DNA from: Neocallimastix lanati (nom. inval.)
Lineage: Eukaryota > Neocallimastigomycota > Neocallimastigomycetes > Neocallimastigales > Neocallimastigaceae
DNA length: 64,000 nucleotides
Direction: 5' to 3'
Assembly (NCBI GenBank): GCA_016946835.1
Contig: JACVTC010000036.1
Location: forward strand, 1,195,001-1,259,000
Below, piece after piece: positions 12,865 to 25,323 of the stretch. Both the position numbers and the translations under genes were made by a program. Under the pieces are notes generated by a model that was not told the DNA's origin, made no database searches, and worked only from the letters and a program-made list of their open reading frames with translations. Position 1 is the first letter of the stretch; every line of letters begins with the position of its first letter.

Positions 12865-15800
12865 TTATTCACTTTCTTTTTCTTTAATTGGTGCTTCATC
12901 TGCTGATTTTTCCTCAACTGGAGCTTCTTCTACTGGAGCTTCTTCTACTGGAGCTTCTTCTGCTGGTTTTTCCTCAACTGGAGCTTCTTCTACTGGAGCT
13001 TCTTCTACTGGTTTTTCCTCAACTGGAGCTTCCTCAACTGGAGCTTCTTCTACTGGTTTTTCCTCAACTGGAGCTTCTTCTACTGGAGCTTCTTCTACTG
13101 GTTTTTCCTCAACTGGAGCTTCCTCAACTGGAGCTTCTTCAACAGGAGCTTCTTCAACAGCAGCTTCTTCAACAGGAGCTTCTTCAACAGGAGCTTCTTC
13201 AACAGGAGCTTCTTCAACAGGAGCTTCTTCAACAGGAGCTTCTTCAACTGGAGCTTCTTCAACTGGAGCTTCTTCAACTGGAGCTTCTTCAACTGGAGCT
13301 TCTTCAACTGGAGCTTCTTCAACTGGAGCTTCTTCAACTGGAGCTTCTTCAACTGGAGCTTCTTCTACTGGTTTTTCCTCAACAGGAGATTCTTCTGCTG
13401 GTTTTTCCTCAACTGGAGCTTCTTCTACTGGAGCTTCTTCAACTGGAGCTTCTTCAACTGGAGCTTCTTCAACTGGAGCTTCTTCTGCTGGTTTTTCCTC
13501 AACTGGAGCTTCTTCTACTGGAACTTCTTCTGCTGGTTTTTCTTCAATTGGAGCTTCCTCAACTGGAGCTTCTTCAACTGGAGCTTCCTCAACTGGAACT
13601 TCTTCTATTGGTTTTTCCTCAATTGGAGCTTCTTCTACTGGTGCTTCTTCTGCTGGTTTTTCCCCTACTGGAACTTCTTTTGCTGGAACTTCTTCTACTG
13701 GTTTTTCCTCAACTGGAACTTCTACTGCTGGTTTTTCCTCAACTGGAACTTCTTCTGCTGGAACTTCTTCTGCTGGTTTTTCCTCAACTGGAGCTTCCTC
13801 AACTGGAACTTCTTCTGCTGGTTTTTCTTCAATTGGAGCTTCCTCAACTGGAGCTTCTTCTGCTGGTTTTTCCTCAACTGGAGCTTCTTCAACTGGAGCT
13901 TCTTCAACTGGAGCTTCCTCAACTGGAGCTTCCTCAACTGGAGCTTCCTCAACTGGAGCTTCCTCAACTGGAGCTTCCTCAACTGGAGCTTCCTCAACTG
14001 GAGCTTCCTCAACTGGAGCTTCCTCAACTGGAGATTCTTCTACTGGAGATTCTTCTACTGGAGCTTCCTCAACTGGAGATTCTTCTACTGGAGATTCTTC
14101 TACTGGTTTTTCCTCAAAAGGAGCTTCTTCTACTGGAACTTCTTCTACTGGAGCTTCATCAGTTGGCTTTACTTCTAAAGAAATATCTTTTTCTTGGACT
14201 GCATTTTCATAATCCTGTTCATAAACTTTTTCCTTTATTTCAATTTCGTTATTTTCTTTATTTTCATTTTCAGTATTGTTCAACTCTTTCTGATCGGAAA
14301 TATGCTTTTCTATATTTCCACCTGCCTCTGCCCCTTCTCCTTCTTCTTTTACCTCTGGAAAATTTCTTTCATCTGAAATATTTATTTGACTTCCATGTTT
14401 TGGTGTATTATTTCCTAAATTGGTATTACTCATTGCTTTTCTTTCATCGATTTCTTTTTTCATTGGCTTTGTATTTTTGTCATCATTTGAGTTACTCTTT
14501 GTTGTCTTTTTAGCAGTTTTCTTTTTTATCAATTTTTCTTCATTTATAGTTTTCTTTTTACTTTCAGCATTGCTATTATCAATAGCAGGGAATAATCTTA
14601 CGCTTTTCTTTTTAGGCTTTTCTAATGGTGGTAATGGAACTTCGTTAGTCTTAGTTGTAAGAGTAACTTTCTTTTTTGGTACAGTCTTTTTAACTTTGGT
14701 TACCTTTATATCTTTAGAATCATTACCTTTGGATTCTTTAAGAATTGCTTCATAATCATCAATATGTCCACATAAACATACTTCAGATGGATGACTGCAT
14801 GTACATGAACCAGAACTAACGCTTTTAGCATCATTTTGAATTTTTGGAAGATTCGTTATATTCTTCTTTTTAGTTCTTTTGACTTTACTTTGGGTCTTTA
14901 ATTTTTTATATTTATCAGCAATCTAATATAATACAATATGATTATTTACTAATTATTCAATATTTTTTATAATAAAATAACATAAATAGAATTTTTTTCT
15001 AATTAATTTTATTCTTACATCATTTGGATCACCACCTAAATTAACAAGAGTTTCAGCACAGTATAGCTCAAATGGATTAAATACCGACTTACCTTTATTA
15101 ACACCTCTATCATGAAGAGCACTATCTAAAAGTTTATCAAGTTTATTTCTAATCTTTGATAATTCATTTCTTTTATAATATTCACTTCCATAGGATGATT
15201 TTATTCCTTTATTAATCTTTGAGTAACGGTATTCAGGTTGTTCGATGTTCTTTTCTCTATATGGTGAATAAGTAAAGCTTATTCCACTTGTTAACTACAT
15301 AATGAATATTAATATTATATTAATTATCTTTTTTTTTTTTTTTTTTTTTTTTTCTGTATTGTTTTTATTTTATTAAATATATATATTTCAAAATAATGAA
15401 AAAATAATATAACTATAGTAATTAAATAAAATTTATTTACATTCTGTGTTGGTAAATGGAATTTACTTAAATCAACCTTTTTATTTCTTATTTCAACCTA
15501 TAATATTATATATATTAAATATATATATATATATAATTATTCCTTTATATTCATATAAAATAAGTTTTTATTCTTTGACGCATACCTCTACTTCTCTATC
15601 CCATTTTCTAAATCTATTCTGTCTTTCTTTTTCTTTTTCAGTATCTTCTCTATCTTTGGCTAATTGGTCAAATTTAAACTTTATAGGATCAATAATACGA
15701 CCCTCGTCGTCAACCTAAAAAAAGCAGATTTTATTATTATTTATTAGTAGAACTTTTAAAAATATTTTTTTAAATTATTATTATTTTTATATGTATTTTT

Positions 15801-17905
15801 TATTATTAATATATATTTACTAATCCTTGATTAATTAAATGGTTTCTTATGTTCTTAGAACAAAAGTAATCTAATAAATTTTTATCATAAAATGGCTCAT
15901 ATGGATGATTCTCAATAATTCTATTATTAACATTGTAAGCCTGTTCTTTTACTCTTACTTTTTTTTCATTCCTTATTTCTCTGTTAACATAATTATAATA
16001 TATTTTAATTAAATGAATAATATAATTTATATATTAATTAAAAAAATATTTTTATTACTTTTTAAGCTTGGATAACTTTTTACGTTCTTCATTTATTTCT
16101 TTATTTTTAGAGACTTTTGATTTTTCATTATCAGTATTTTCTTGTTCATTATCACTTTCATTCTTCTTTTTACCTTTTTTATTTTTACCTTTTGATTTAC
16201 TACTTTTTTTTTTATCATTTCTCTTTTTGTTATTATTATTATCATTATTATCACTATTATTATTATCATTATTGCTGTTGTTATTGTTGCAGCTATTTTC
16301 ATTATTACCATCATTGGCACAATTATCATTATTATTATCATTATCATTACCATTAGTACCATCATTATTATTACCTTCATAATTATTTTCTTGATTTTCA
16401 TAACTTTGTTCATAGTCTTCTTCATAATTTTGTTCATAATCTTGTTCCTCATTATTGATTTCTCTAGCATTTTCATTATTTAACTTTGTATTATTTATGC
16501 TTTTTAATTTTTCTTGCATACTTACAATTTTATCTTTTAATTCATTTATTTTATCAATTTCTTTCATTAACTCATTTTGTTTTTCTTTAATATCATTTCT
16601 TAATTGATCATCATCTTTGTTGCTTAATATTTTTTCATTATTTAATAAATCTTGACTTGCTTTTATAATATGATCTTTTAGGTCCTGGAGTTTTTCAATT
16701 TTTTCATTTAATTCTTTTTGTACTTCACTTTCATCAATATTGTTATCTATATCATTATCATTTTCTTTCTCTTTCTCGACTTGAACAGATATTTCATTTT
16801 TATTTTTAGGTTCTTCTTCCATATAGTTTTCAAATTCTTCATTATATTGCTCTAAGTTTTCAGTTTTTTCGATATTTTCAGAATTTATGTATTTCTCTTC
16901 AATTTCATTTAATTCATTATTGATTTCTCTCTCAGCTTCATTAATTTCTTTATAAATTGTATCCTCTATAGAATTGTTTTCATTTTCTTGTAGATTATCA
17001 GTATCTTTTGATTCTTCTACAACTTCTTTACTATTATAATTTAATTCTTGTAATTCATCTTTTTCTTTAACTTCATTTTTAACTTGTTCCTCGGTATCCT
17101 TAAATAATTCATTGAAAATTTCAATTCCTTTAGATACTATTCCTTCGACTTTTTCTCCTTGATTTACAACTTCATTATTAGGAGTTTCTACCATTAAATC
17201 ACTAAGTTCGTCTTGCAATTTATCAGCTTCTTCTTTTAACTCTTTTTTCGCTTCTTTAATTTCATTTTTTAATTCTTGTAATTTATCATTTCCTTCATTA
17301 AGTTCTTTCTTTTCTCTAAATTGTTCTTCTTCATTTTCAGATAAGTTATTGAAAAATTTTATTCCATTTGTTACTATTCCTTCAGCCACTTCTTCATTTT
17401 TTATTTTATCATTAGCTTCTTGAATTTCCTGCAATACATCTTCTTCTATTTGATCACTTTTCTCTTTAAGTCCTTCTTGAATTACATCAATTTCTTCATT
17501 TAAGTCCTCTTTTGATTTAATTTGTTCATTTGTATCATTAGATAAATCATTGAAAATTTCAATTCCTTTTGATACTATTCCTTTAACTTCTCCCTGATTT
17601 TCCACATCATTAGTATCCTCTGTTTGATTACCTAAATCTTCAACAATATTTTCAGTCATCCCATTATTATAAATTAAATTATCATTTTCAATTGTTGGTT
17701 CCGAAATATTTTCTTGATGACTTTCTGTATTTTCATTATTTGATATATATTGATTTGTTTCAATATTTTTATCATCACTGACTTCAAAATTTTCATTTTC
17801 GTTTTTTTGATCCTCTTTAGATTCATAATTAGAATTATTTTCTTTTAAGTATTCAGATTGAGAATTTTCATTCTCAGAATTTAGATTATTAATTACTTCG
17901 CTCAT
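12865..17905 (-). CDS. Giant acidic coiled-coil protein with ERICH3-like segment and PVEEA repeats, 6 exons (1,508 aa)
   Basis: Exons are 16059-17905, 15821-15980, 15586-15714, 15441-15497, 15019-15294 and 12865-14922; they sum to 4,527 nt in exact phase. Residues 1-615 are Glu/Asn/Lys-rich coiled coil with three copies of a GIVSKGIEIFN-type motif (about 108, 175 and 256), then an Asn/Asp tract and a basic KKSSKSKGKNKKGKKK block. The apparent stop at 16055 lies inside a 78-nt intron. Exon 2 has no usable ATG of its own, so the two parts appear to be one gene. Residues 640-690 (YDKNLLDYFCSKNIRNHL, then NQGLVDDEGRIID) resemble the N-terminal motif of ciliary ERICH3 from memory. Residues 824-1070 are basic with a CTCSHPSEVCLCGH cysteine cluster. 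Residues 1078-1500 are five-residue PVEEA/PVEEK repeats. A flagellar role is inference only. Confidence 0.75.
12905..14160 (-). repeat. 15-bp coding minisatellite encoding PVEEA/PVEEK
   Basis: More than 80 tandem 15-bp units of the GGAGCTTCTTCAACT type (plus strand) encode the five-residue repeat. Variant units (KPAEE, SPVEE, VPVEE) are arranged in higher-order blocks of two to four units. Homogeneous blocks at about 13140-13365 and 13860-14030 show recent expansion. Confidence 0.92.
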
Positions 17906-18630
17906 TATTAAATAATATTTTAGAGTTTATTAATATAATATAATATATTTATATAGTCGAAATATATATATTATATATTTTAATATTTCTTCTTTTTATC
18001 AAAATATATATATATTTATATATATACAAGGATAAAATGAAAAATGAATGATGTTACTAATTAAAAATATAATTAAATCAATTAATTTTGATAAATTAAA
18101 TTAATTGAAAAATCTTATTATTATTAATTAATTTTATATTTTTATATATTTGTTAAATTTTTTATTTATTATATTTATATTGAATTGAAATTTTAATAAA
18201 TTCAAATACAATTCTCTATATATACAATTAGGTCTATATATATATGTACTTCCAAAAAACAGTATTTATACAAAATATATCTATTTTTGAATTACAAAAA
18301 AATAATTTTATAAATTTAATATAAATTTATTAATTATTGTTTACTTTTGTCATATTTAAAACAAAAATATAAGATTGGTGATATATTTTTTAATATTTTA
18401 TAATTTTTATATATTACTAATTTAAACTTATAAAAAGAAAAATTAGTAATATTAATTAACAATAGTATTATTATCAAAGAAAAAAAAAAAAATAAAGATG
18501 ATAGAAATTAGATAGAATAAATAACAATAATAATAATAAAATAAAAAAAGAAAAAAAAAAAAAAAAAGAAAAAAAAGAATGAATGAATGAATTATAAATA
18601 AAAAAAAAAAATTAAATGATTAAAAATATC

Positions 18631-18679
<49 letters not shown>

Positions 18680-18930
18680 TAAAAATTTCATTAATATAAA
18701 ATTAAATTCAATAATTATAAAAAATATTACTAAACTATAATATAAATATTTTTTTATTTTTATTTTTAAAATATAGTATGAAGATTTCTATTTTTATTTG
18801 GAATACACATAATGAAGCCCTTTTTATTAATTTTGCATTTTTTTTAAAAAATATATATATATATATATAAATATATATTGTTATTATAATAAAATAATAA
18901 TTATTCTATAAATAGAATGAATTGTTTCAA

Positions 18931-18980
<50 letters not shown>

Positions 18981-19680
18981 AAAAAAAATAAAAAAAAAAA
19001 AAAAAAAATTTAATAATTTAATAATTATTGCCTTTAAAACTTTAAAATGCTATATATATAAGTTTAGGAAGGAAGAAAAAAAATAAGATAAAATATAATA
19101 AAAATAAATAAATATAAAAAATAATAAAAATAAAATTAAAATAAAATAAATTAAAATAAAAAAAAAAAAAAAAAAAAAAATAAAAAAAAAAATAAAAATA
19201 AAATAAAAAAAAAAATAAAAATAAAAATAAAAATAAAAACAAAAAAAATAAAATAAAACATATACAAAATAATATATATACATAAAAATTCAAGTATATA
19301 TATGTATAATATAGAAAAATTATATTAATTAGAGTTTTATATATATTTAATGCTTGTATAATTTTCTAATACCAAGGAGACAAATTTTATACTTTGTAAT
19401 CCCATTTATTATAGAATTTTAAAAACCTTTTTATAAATACTTTTATGAATTGTAATACTTTTCAAAATATTATTAATAGAATAAAGATATATTTCTATTC
19501 ATTAAGATATAACAGTTATTTAGAAAATTTATATAATTAAATTTTAAATTATTATTTTATTATTTGAAATTAATATGTTGGAAACTTTCTATATTTATTA
19601 ATTCTATATATTAGAAAAGGGCTAATTACTGATTTATTAATATTATTAAAATATTTTTTATAATTATTATTATTAAAACA
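17906..19680. other. AT-rich intergenic region with long poly-A tracts
   Basis: Poly-A tracts at about 18634-18677 and 18931-19010 and an A-rich AAAATAAAA region at 19080-19255 dominate. No coding exon is seen. The open frames over 19040-19290 are pure Phe/Tyr/Leu low complexity. Confidence 0.6.
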
Positions 19681-19681
19681 C

Positions 19682-20167
<486 letters not shown>

Positions 20168-20761
20168 TACATAACAGATAAATAGGTGATTAGAAATTTA
20201 CATGTATATATACTATAGATGTGGCTTGTTCTGTAACACTTTTAATTAATTACATTATATTATTTTTATATTAATAATTTATATTATCATTATTCTAGAT
20301 TCATTTAATATTTAGCATCCTCTTAAACCTAGTTATTCAATAATGAATAAATTGGTTTACTGGTGAATATATATATATAATATTAGCTTGATATTTTCAC
20401 ACTATTATTTATTTCTATTCTAAATTAACCTTTAATTTCACCTGAATAAAATATTTTCACATTTTTTTAATTTCTTTATTTCGATTTAAATATTGTTAAA
20501 ATAATTTTTTAATTATATTTGTAATAAAACAATTTTCCCCTAAAACTAAGTACTTAATATTATTACACTATTAATATTTTGTTGGTAAGAGGTAACTATT
20601 TTATCATTTTTTTATTTATCACTCTTTTATGGATTTAGTATTAACGTTGTGATTAATTTTAAATATTCATTATGAAATCTTTTATGAAACTATTTGTTTG
20701 TTTTACATAAAATTATTGATTATTATATATTGGTGTATCTGATAAATAATAATCTTAGGGT

Positions 20762-20931
20762 ATTTAAATGTCTTGAATAATATAATTAATTATAAATGAA
20801 ATCAATTTTAATACCAACATACCACTCTTTGTCATTAATTTTCTTCCATTAAGTTCCTCAACAGCACTAGCAGCAGCATCTGGACTCTCAAAATAGATGA
20901 AGCTTAATTATATTATTCAAGACATTTAAAT
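20762..20931 (-). pseudogene. RRM fragment bounded by 28-bp inverted repeat
   Basis: The minus strand between the arms reads SFIYFESPDAAASAVEELNG followed by RKLM. This is the beta3-alpha2 part of an RNA recognition motif (compare GFAFVEFExxExAxxAVxELNG). Perfect inverted arms at 20762-20789 and 20904-20931 (ATTTAAATGTCTTGAATAAT...) enclose it, with a loop of 114 bp. It is a domain fragment, not a gene. It could be an exon captured by a foldback element or a by-product of template switching. Confidence 0.7.
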
Positions 20932-21429
20932 TTATTAGTAAATAATATAAATTGCTTCATAATTGATTAAGATTCCATATTTCAACTAATTTCTTCTTGG
21001 AGGTTAATTTTTGCTAATTTTCCCTATTAGGCTTCTTTAATATGCAAATGTATAATTTAGTCATTTTAGTATCTTGAGAAATATTAGTCTTATCATGCAA
21101 ATTTCTATTTACGTTTTCTTCTTTTTGTTATTTTATATCTTCTTTTCTATGAGTTCAATCTTAGTTACTAAATGATATCTTAATAAATTTTTTTTGCGTT
21201 AATTAACATATAATTGATATTTTCTCATATTCATTTATGTTCTTAATTTAAATTTTTACATACGATCATTATTCCCCCTCAAATCTAAAAATTTAGGAAT
21301 AAATATTTCGATTTGAATGATTAAAAAATTGAAAATTGAATAATTATTTTTCACTAAACTTTTTATAAAAGAATTATATTATGTTAAATTCATCATCAGT
21401 TAATAATAAATATAGATAATCATATTTTT

Positions 21430-21675
21430 ACTGAATGATGTCAGCTCAGTCAATTGGAAATGTGAACCAATCTGTCGGTGATCACTCACTTTCTTTAAGT
21501 GGTGATATGAGGAGTCCAATCATCTCACCGCTAATAAATAAGTCGGTGTCTAAACATTTCTTGAATGTTGATTTGTAATGTATGATGAATCAATGTCATC
21601 ATAATAACAATGGAATCTTTTCAAAGAAAGTATTATACCTTTGTGGATGGAATCCTTATGATTATATGAAGGTAT
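21430..21675 (+). other. Coding-like segment of unknown origin
   Basis: The segment has markedly higher G+C than its surroundings. One frame reads MMSAQSIGNVNQSVGDHSL and continues about 25 more codons to a stop near 21579. Another frame reads ESFQRKYYTFVDGILMI. I do not recognise either. It may be a gene fragment or an old exon. A (TTA)n array begins just after it. Confidence 0.35.
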
Positions 21676-21699
21676 TATTATTATTAAAAAAACTTTTTT

Positions 21700-22052
<353 letters not shown>

Positions 22053-22317
22053 AATAAACCATAAATTATAATATAATTTTTTTTTTTAATATTTAATTAC
22101 ACATAATCAAAGTTTTATAAAAATAATAATATATAATTAATTAATCTAAATATTATAAATATGAATATTGGTTTTTTAAATGAAATATTATGTATTTAAA
22201 ACATAAAAAATGTATTATTTAACGTATTATTAAAATTTATTTAATTAAAAAAATTTAAAACCTTTACATAATAAAATAAAGTCTTTTATCTCTTCCATTT
22301 ACAGCATATATTTTAAA

Positions 22318-25247
22318 ATGGATATAAGAAATTATTTTAATCCTGTTCCTAGTAAATCAAAGGTTTTATAAAAAATTGAAAATTTTAATAATATATTCGT
22401 TTATATTTTATTAACCTTCTTATTTGATTATTTTATAAATAAATTTAATTAATATATAATTAATAATATCTGTTTCTTCTAATATAAATTCTTTATATAA
22501 AGAGGAAAAAAGGTCAATATTATATTATTTCTTTAATATATATTTAATATTCAATATTATATATGTAATATAATTTATTAATAAATTGTTTTTTTTTTTA
22601 ATATTCTAATTATCATATAAATAATTATAAATTAATCATATATACTTTTATACAATAAAAAAAAAAGATAATGAACAATCAAAAAAAGAAGAGTAATATG
22701 GATATTTTCAATCATAAATTTTATTATTATAAAAATAATTTTATTTTTTTATATTTCTTTTCTTTAACTTTTATTAATATTATTATTGTTGTTGTTATTA
22801 TTACCTTTTGACAATTATTAAATTATAGCAATGATAAATCTAATAAACGAATGAAAGTTGTTGATCCAAAAAACTATTTTTCAAAGGATAGCAAAAAAAA
22901 TGTAAATCTTTTTATTCATTATTTATTAAAATTAATTTTATATTTTTATATATATAAATATAATTGATTCTTTTATATATTCTTATTAAATAAAATATTT
23001 TTTAATATATATATATATATATATACAATAACACTGAAGGAAAATTCAAAAAGATCTACAAATGAATCTAAGGATAATACATCAAATAATACAATCAAAT
23101 CAAAGAAAATGAAAGTAAAATCAACAAATACAAAAGTATTAGAGAAAAATACAAATGAAAGTAAAGATATTATGATAGAGGAAAAAAAGGAAAGTAATAA
23201 TAAGCAAATTAAAGAAAATATTAAAGAAAAGAAAGAAATTTCGGAAATATCGTCAAAGAAAAAAGCAAATGTTAAAGATGTAAAAGAAGTAATATAATAT
23301 TATGAATTAAGAACAAATTAAACTTCTCAGTAAAATTAAAATATTAATTTTATTCAATTTTATTCATTTAATAAAATAAATAAAAGATTAAAAACCAAAG
23401 TAAAGCTGTAAACCAAGAAACTAAGTCAAATATTCAAATTGAGGTTAATAATAATGTTATAAATATATAATAAAAATTTTCATTTTTAAATTATTAAATC
23501 ACAACAATAACAATAATAATAGTAATAATAGTAACAGTAAAATTAATAATTTGATATTAAAATTATTTACTAATGCTTTAGGAATTTGAACATTCTGAAG
23601 AAGATAAGCCAAAAAAAAAATTTAAGTAAATTATTTGTCAATTTTATATAAAAATACAATAAATATGCAATGAAATTATTATATTAAAATTTTACTCTGT
23701 ATAAATGTAATAGTTATCGTGCATATTTAGCAAAGAAAAATGCTGGTCCTAAAGCACCTGGTTCAAAAGTTATCCCACAAGGAAAAGAAAACTGCTTATT
23801 GGTATAAAAAGGATTATATACATAATATATTTAAAAATTACTTCTATGAATTAATTATAAGATATTTAATTTATATAATATAATAATTTAATATATACCT
23901 AAAGGGTATGACATTTGTCTTTACTGGGGATTTATCCTCATTATCAAGAGAAGATGCTACTGATTTAGTTAAACGTTATGGAGGGTAACAATTTGAATAT
24001 AAGTAATAATGATAAATAAAAATACAACTAAACAAAAAAATTAATTTTATATTTATAAATAGCCGTGTTACAGGAGCGCCAAGCTCAAAAACAACTTATT
24101 TGGTAGTTGGTGAAGATCCAGGTGAATCTAAATTGTCAAAAGCTAGAAAGCATAATATTAAACAAATTAATGAAGATGAATTATTAGATTTAATTGGTTC
24201 ATCAATGAAAAATGAAGATAAAAATAATATAAATGATCTTATTGAAATTGATGAACCAATAAATAATAGCAAGAATAAAAGTAAAATTAAATCTAGTAAT
24301 GATAAATTTGAGAAAGCTTTATCATCTACAATTAACCGTAAATCTAGCAAATCATCAATGAAAAAAACAATAAAAAGTGACAAAATGGAAATTGATGAAA
24401 AAGTTTATAAGTATATTAAAAATTAAATAAATATATATATATACTTTTTATATAACTGAAGTTTTAAATTAATATTAATTAAAAATTTCATTTATTTTTT
24501 AATAGAAACGATTCATTACTTTGGGTTGATAAATATAAACCAAAAAGTGTAAATGAAATTATTGGAAATAAAACAAATATTGATAAAATAAGAGATTGGT
24601 TAAGAGATTGGTATATATATATATTATATAGATTTTAAATTATTATATTAATTATATTAATTATATTTATTATGTTATTAAATTTTAAAAAAAAAATAAA
24701 TAAATAAAGGAAATCTGGTGCAATATTTAAGAAAGACTCACCCAAAGCATTATTATTATCGGGTCCTCCAGGTATTGGAAAAACAACTGCTGCTATATTA
24801 TGTTCTGAAGCTGAAGGTTTCAAACCTATTGAATTTAATGCTAGTGACGCAAGAAGCAAAAATATTTTAAAAGTAGATAATTAATTGTATTAATATATAT
24901 ATATATTTATTAAATTAATTAATTTTGTTAATATTTATATGTAGAATACTTTATCAGATTTAATAGGAAATCATACAATGACAGAATATTTTAATAATAA
25001 TTCTAAGTCAAAGGTATAAATTTTATATTAGCATTAAGTAATCATTTATAATTAGAATTATATATGAATATTTAAAATATTCAATAATATACTTTTTCAA
25101 TATTTATTTATTTATTTTAGAACGAGCAAATTGTTAGAAATGAAAAAAATAACGTAATAATTATGGATGAAGTTGATGGTATGTCTAGTGGTGATCGCGG
25201 AGGTAATGCCGAATTAATTCAGATGATTAAAAAAACAAAGGTGATAA

Positions 25248-25323
<76 letters not shown>

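Noticed and set aside
12888-14513. 541-aa Leu/Gln/Pro-rich ORF on the plus strand
   Set aside because: It is the antisense shadow of the PVEEA repeat; the 15-bp period keeps the opposite frame open. Sense exons have splice signals, a stop and flanking unique sequence.
16055-16057. TAA as the true stop of a 616-aa protein
   Set aside because: It lies inside a canonical 78-nt intron whose removal gives an in-phase junction to an exon that otherwise lacks a start codon. It remains a possible alternative transcript.
16068-16476. ORFs on both strands opposite or overlapping the coiled-coil gene
   Set aside because: They are low-complexity shadows of the Asn/Lys-rich coding sequence.
19042-19293. 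83- and 77-aa Phe/Tyr/Leu ORFs
   Set aside because: They are translations of AAAATA-type simple sequence with no other support.
22318-22362. RFC1 exon 1 ending at 22362 (GTTTTA donor)
   Set aside because: It breaks the reading phase to the next exons. The donor GTAAAT at 22352 is both stronger and in phase.
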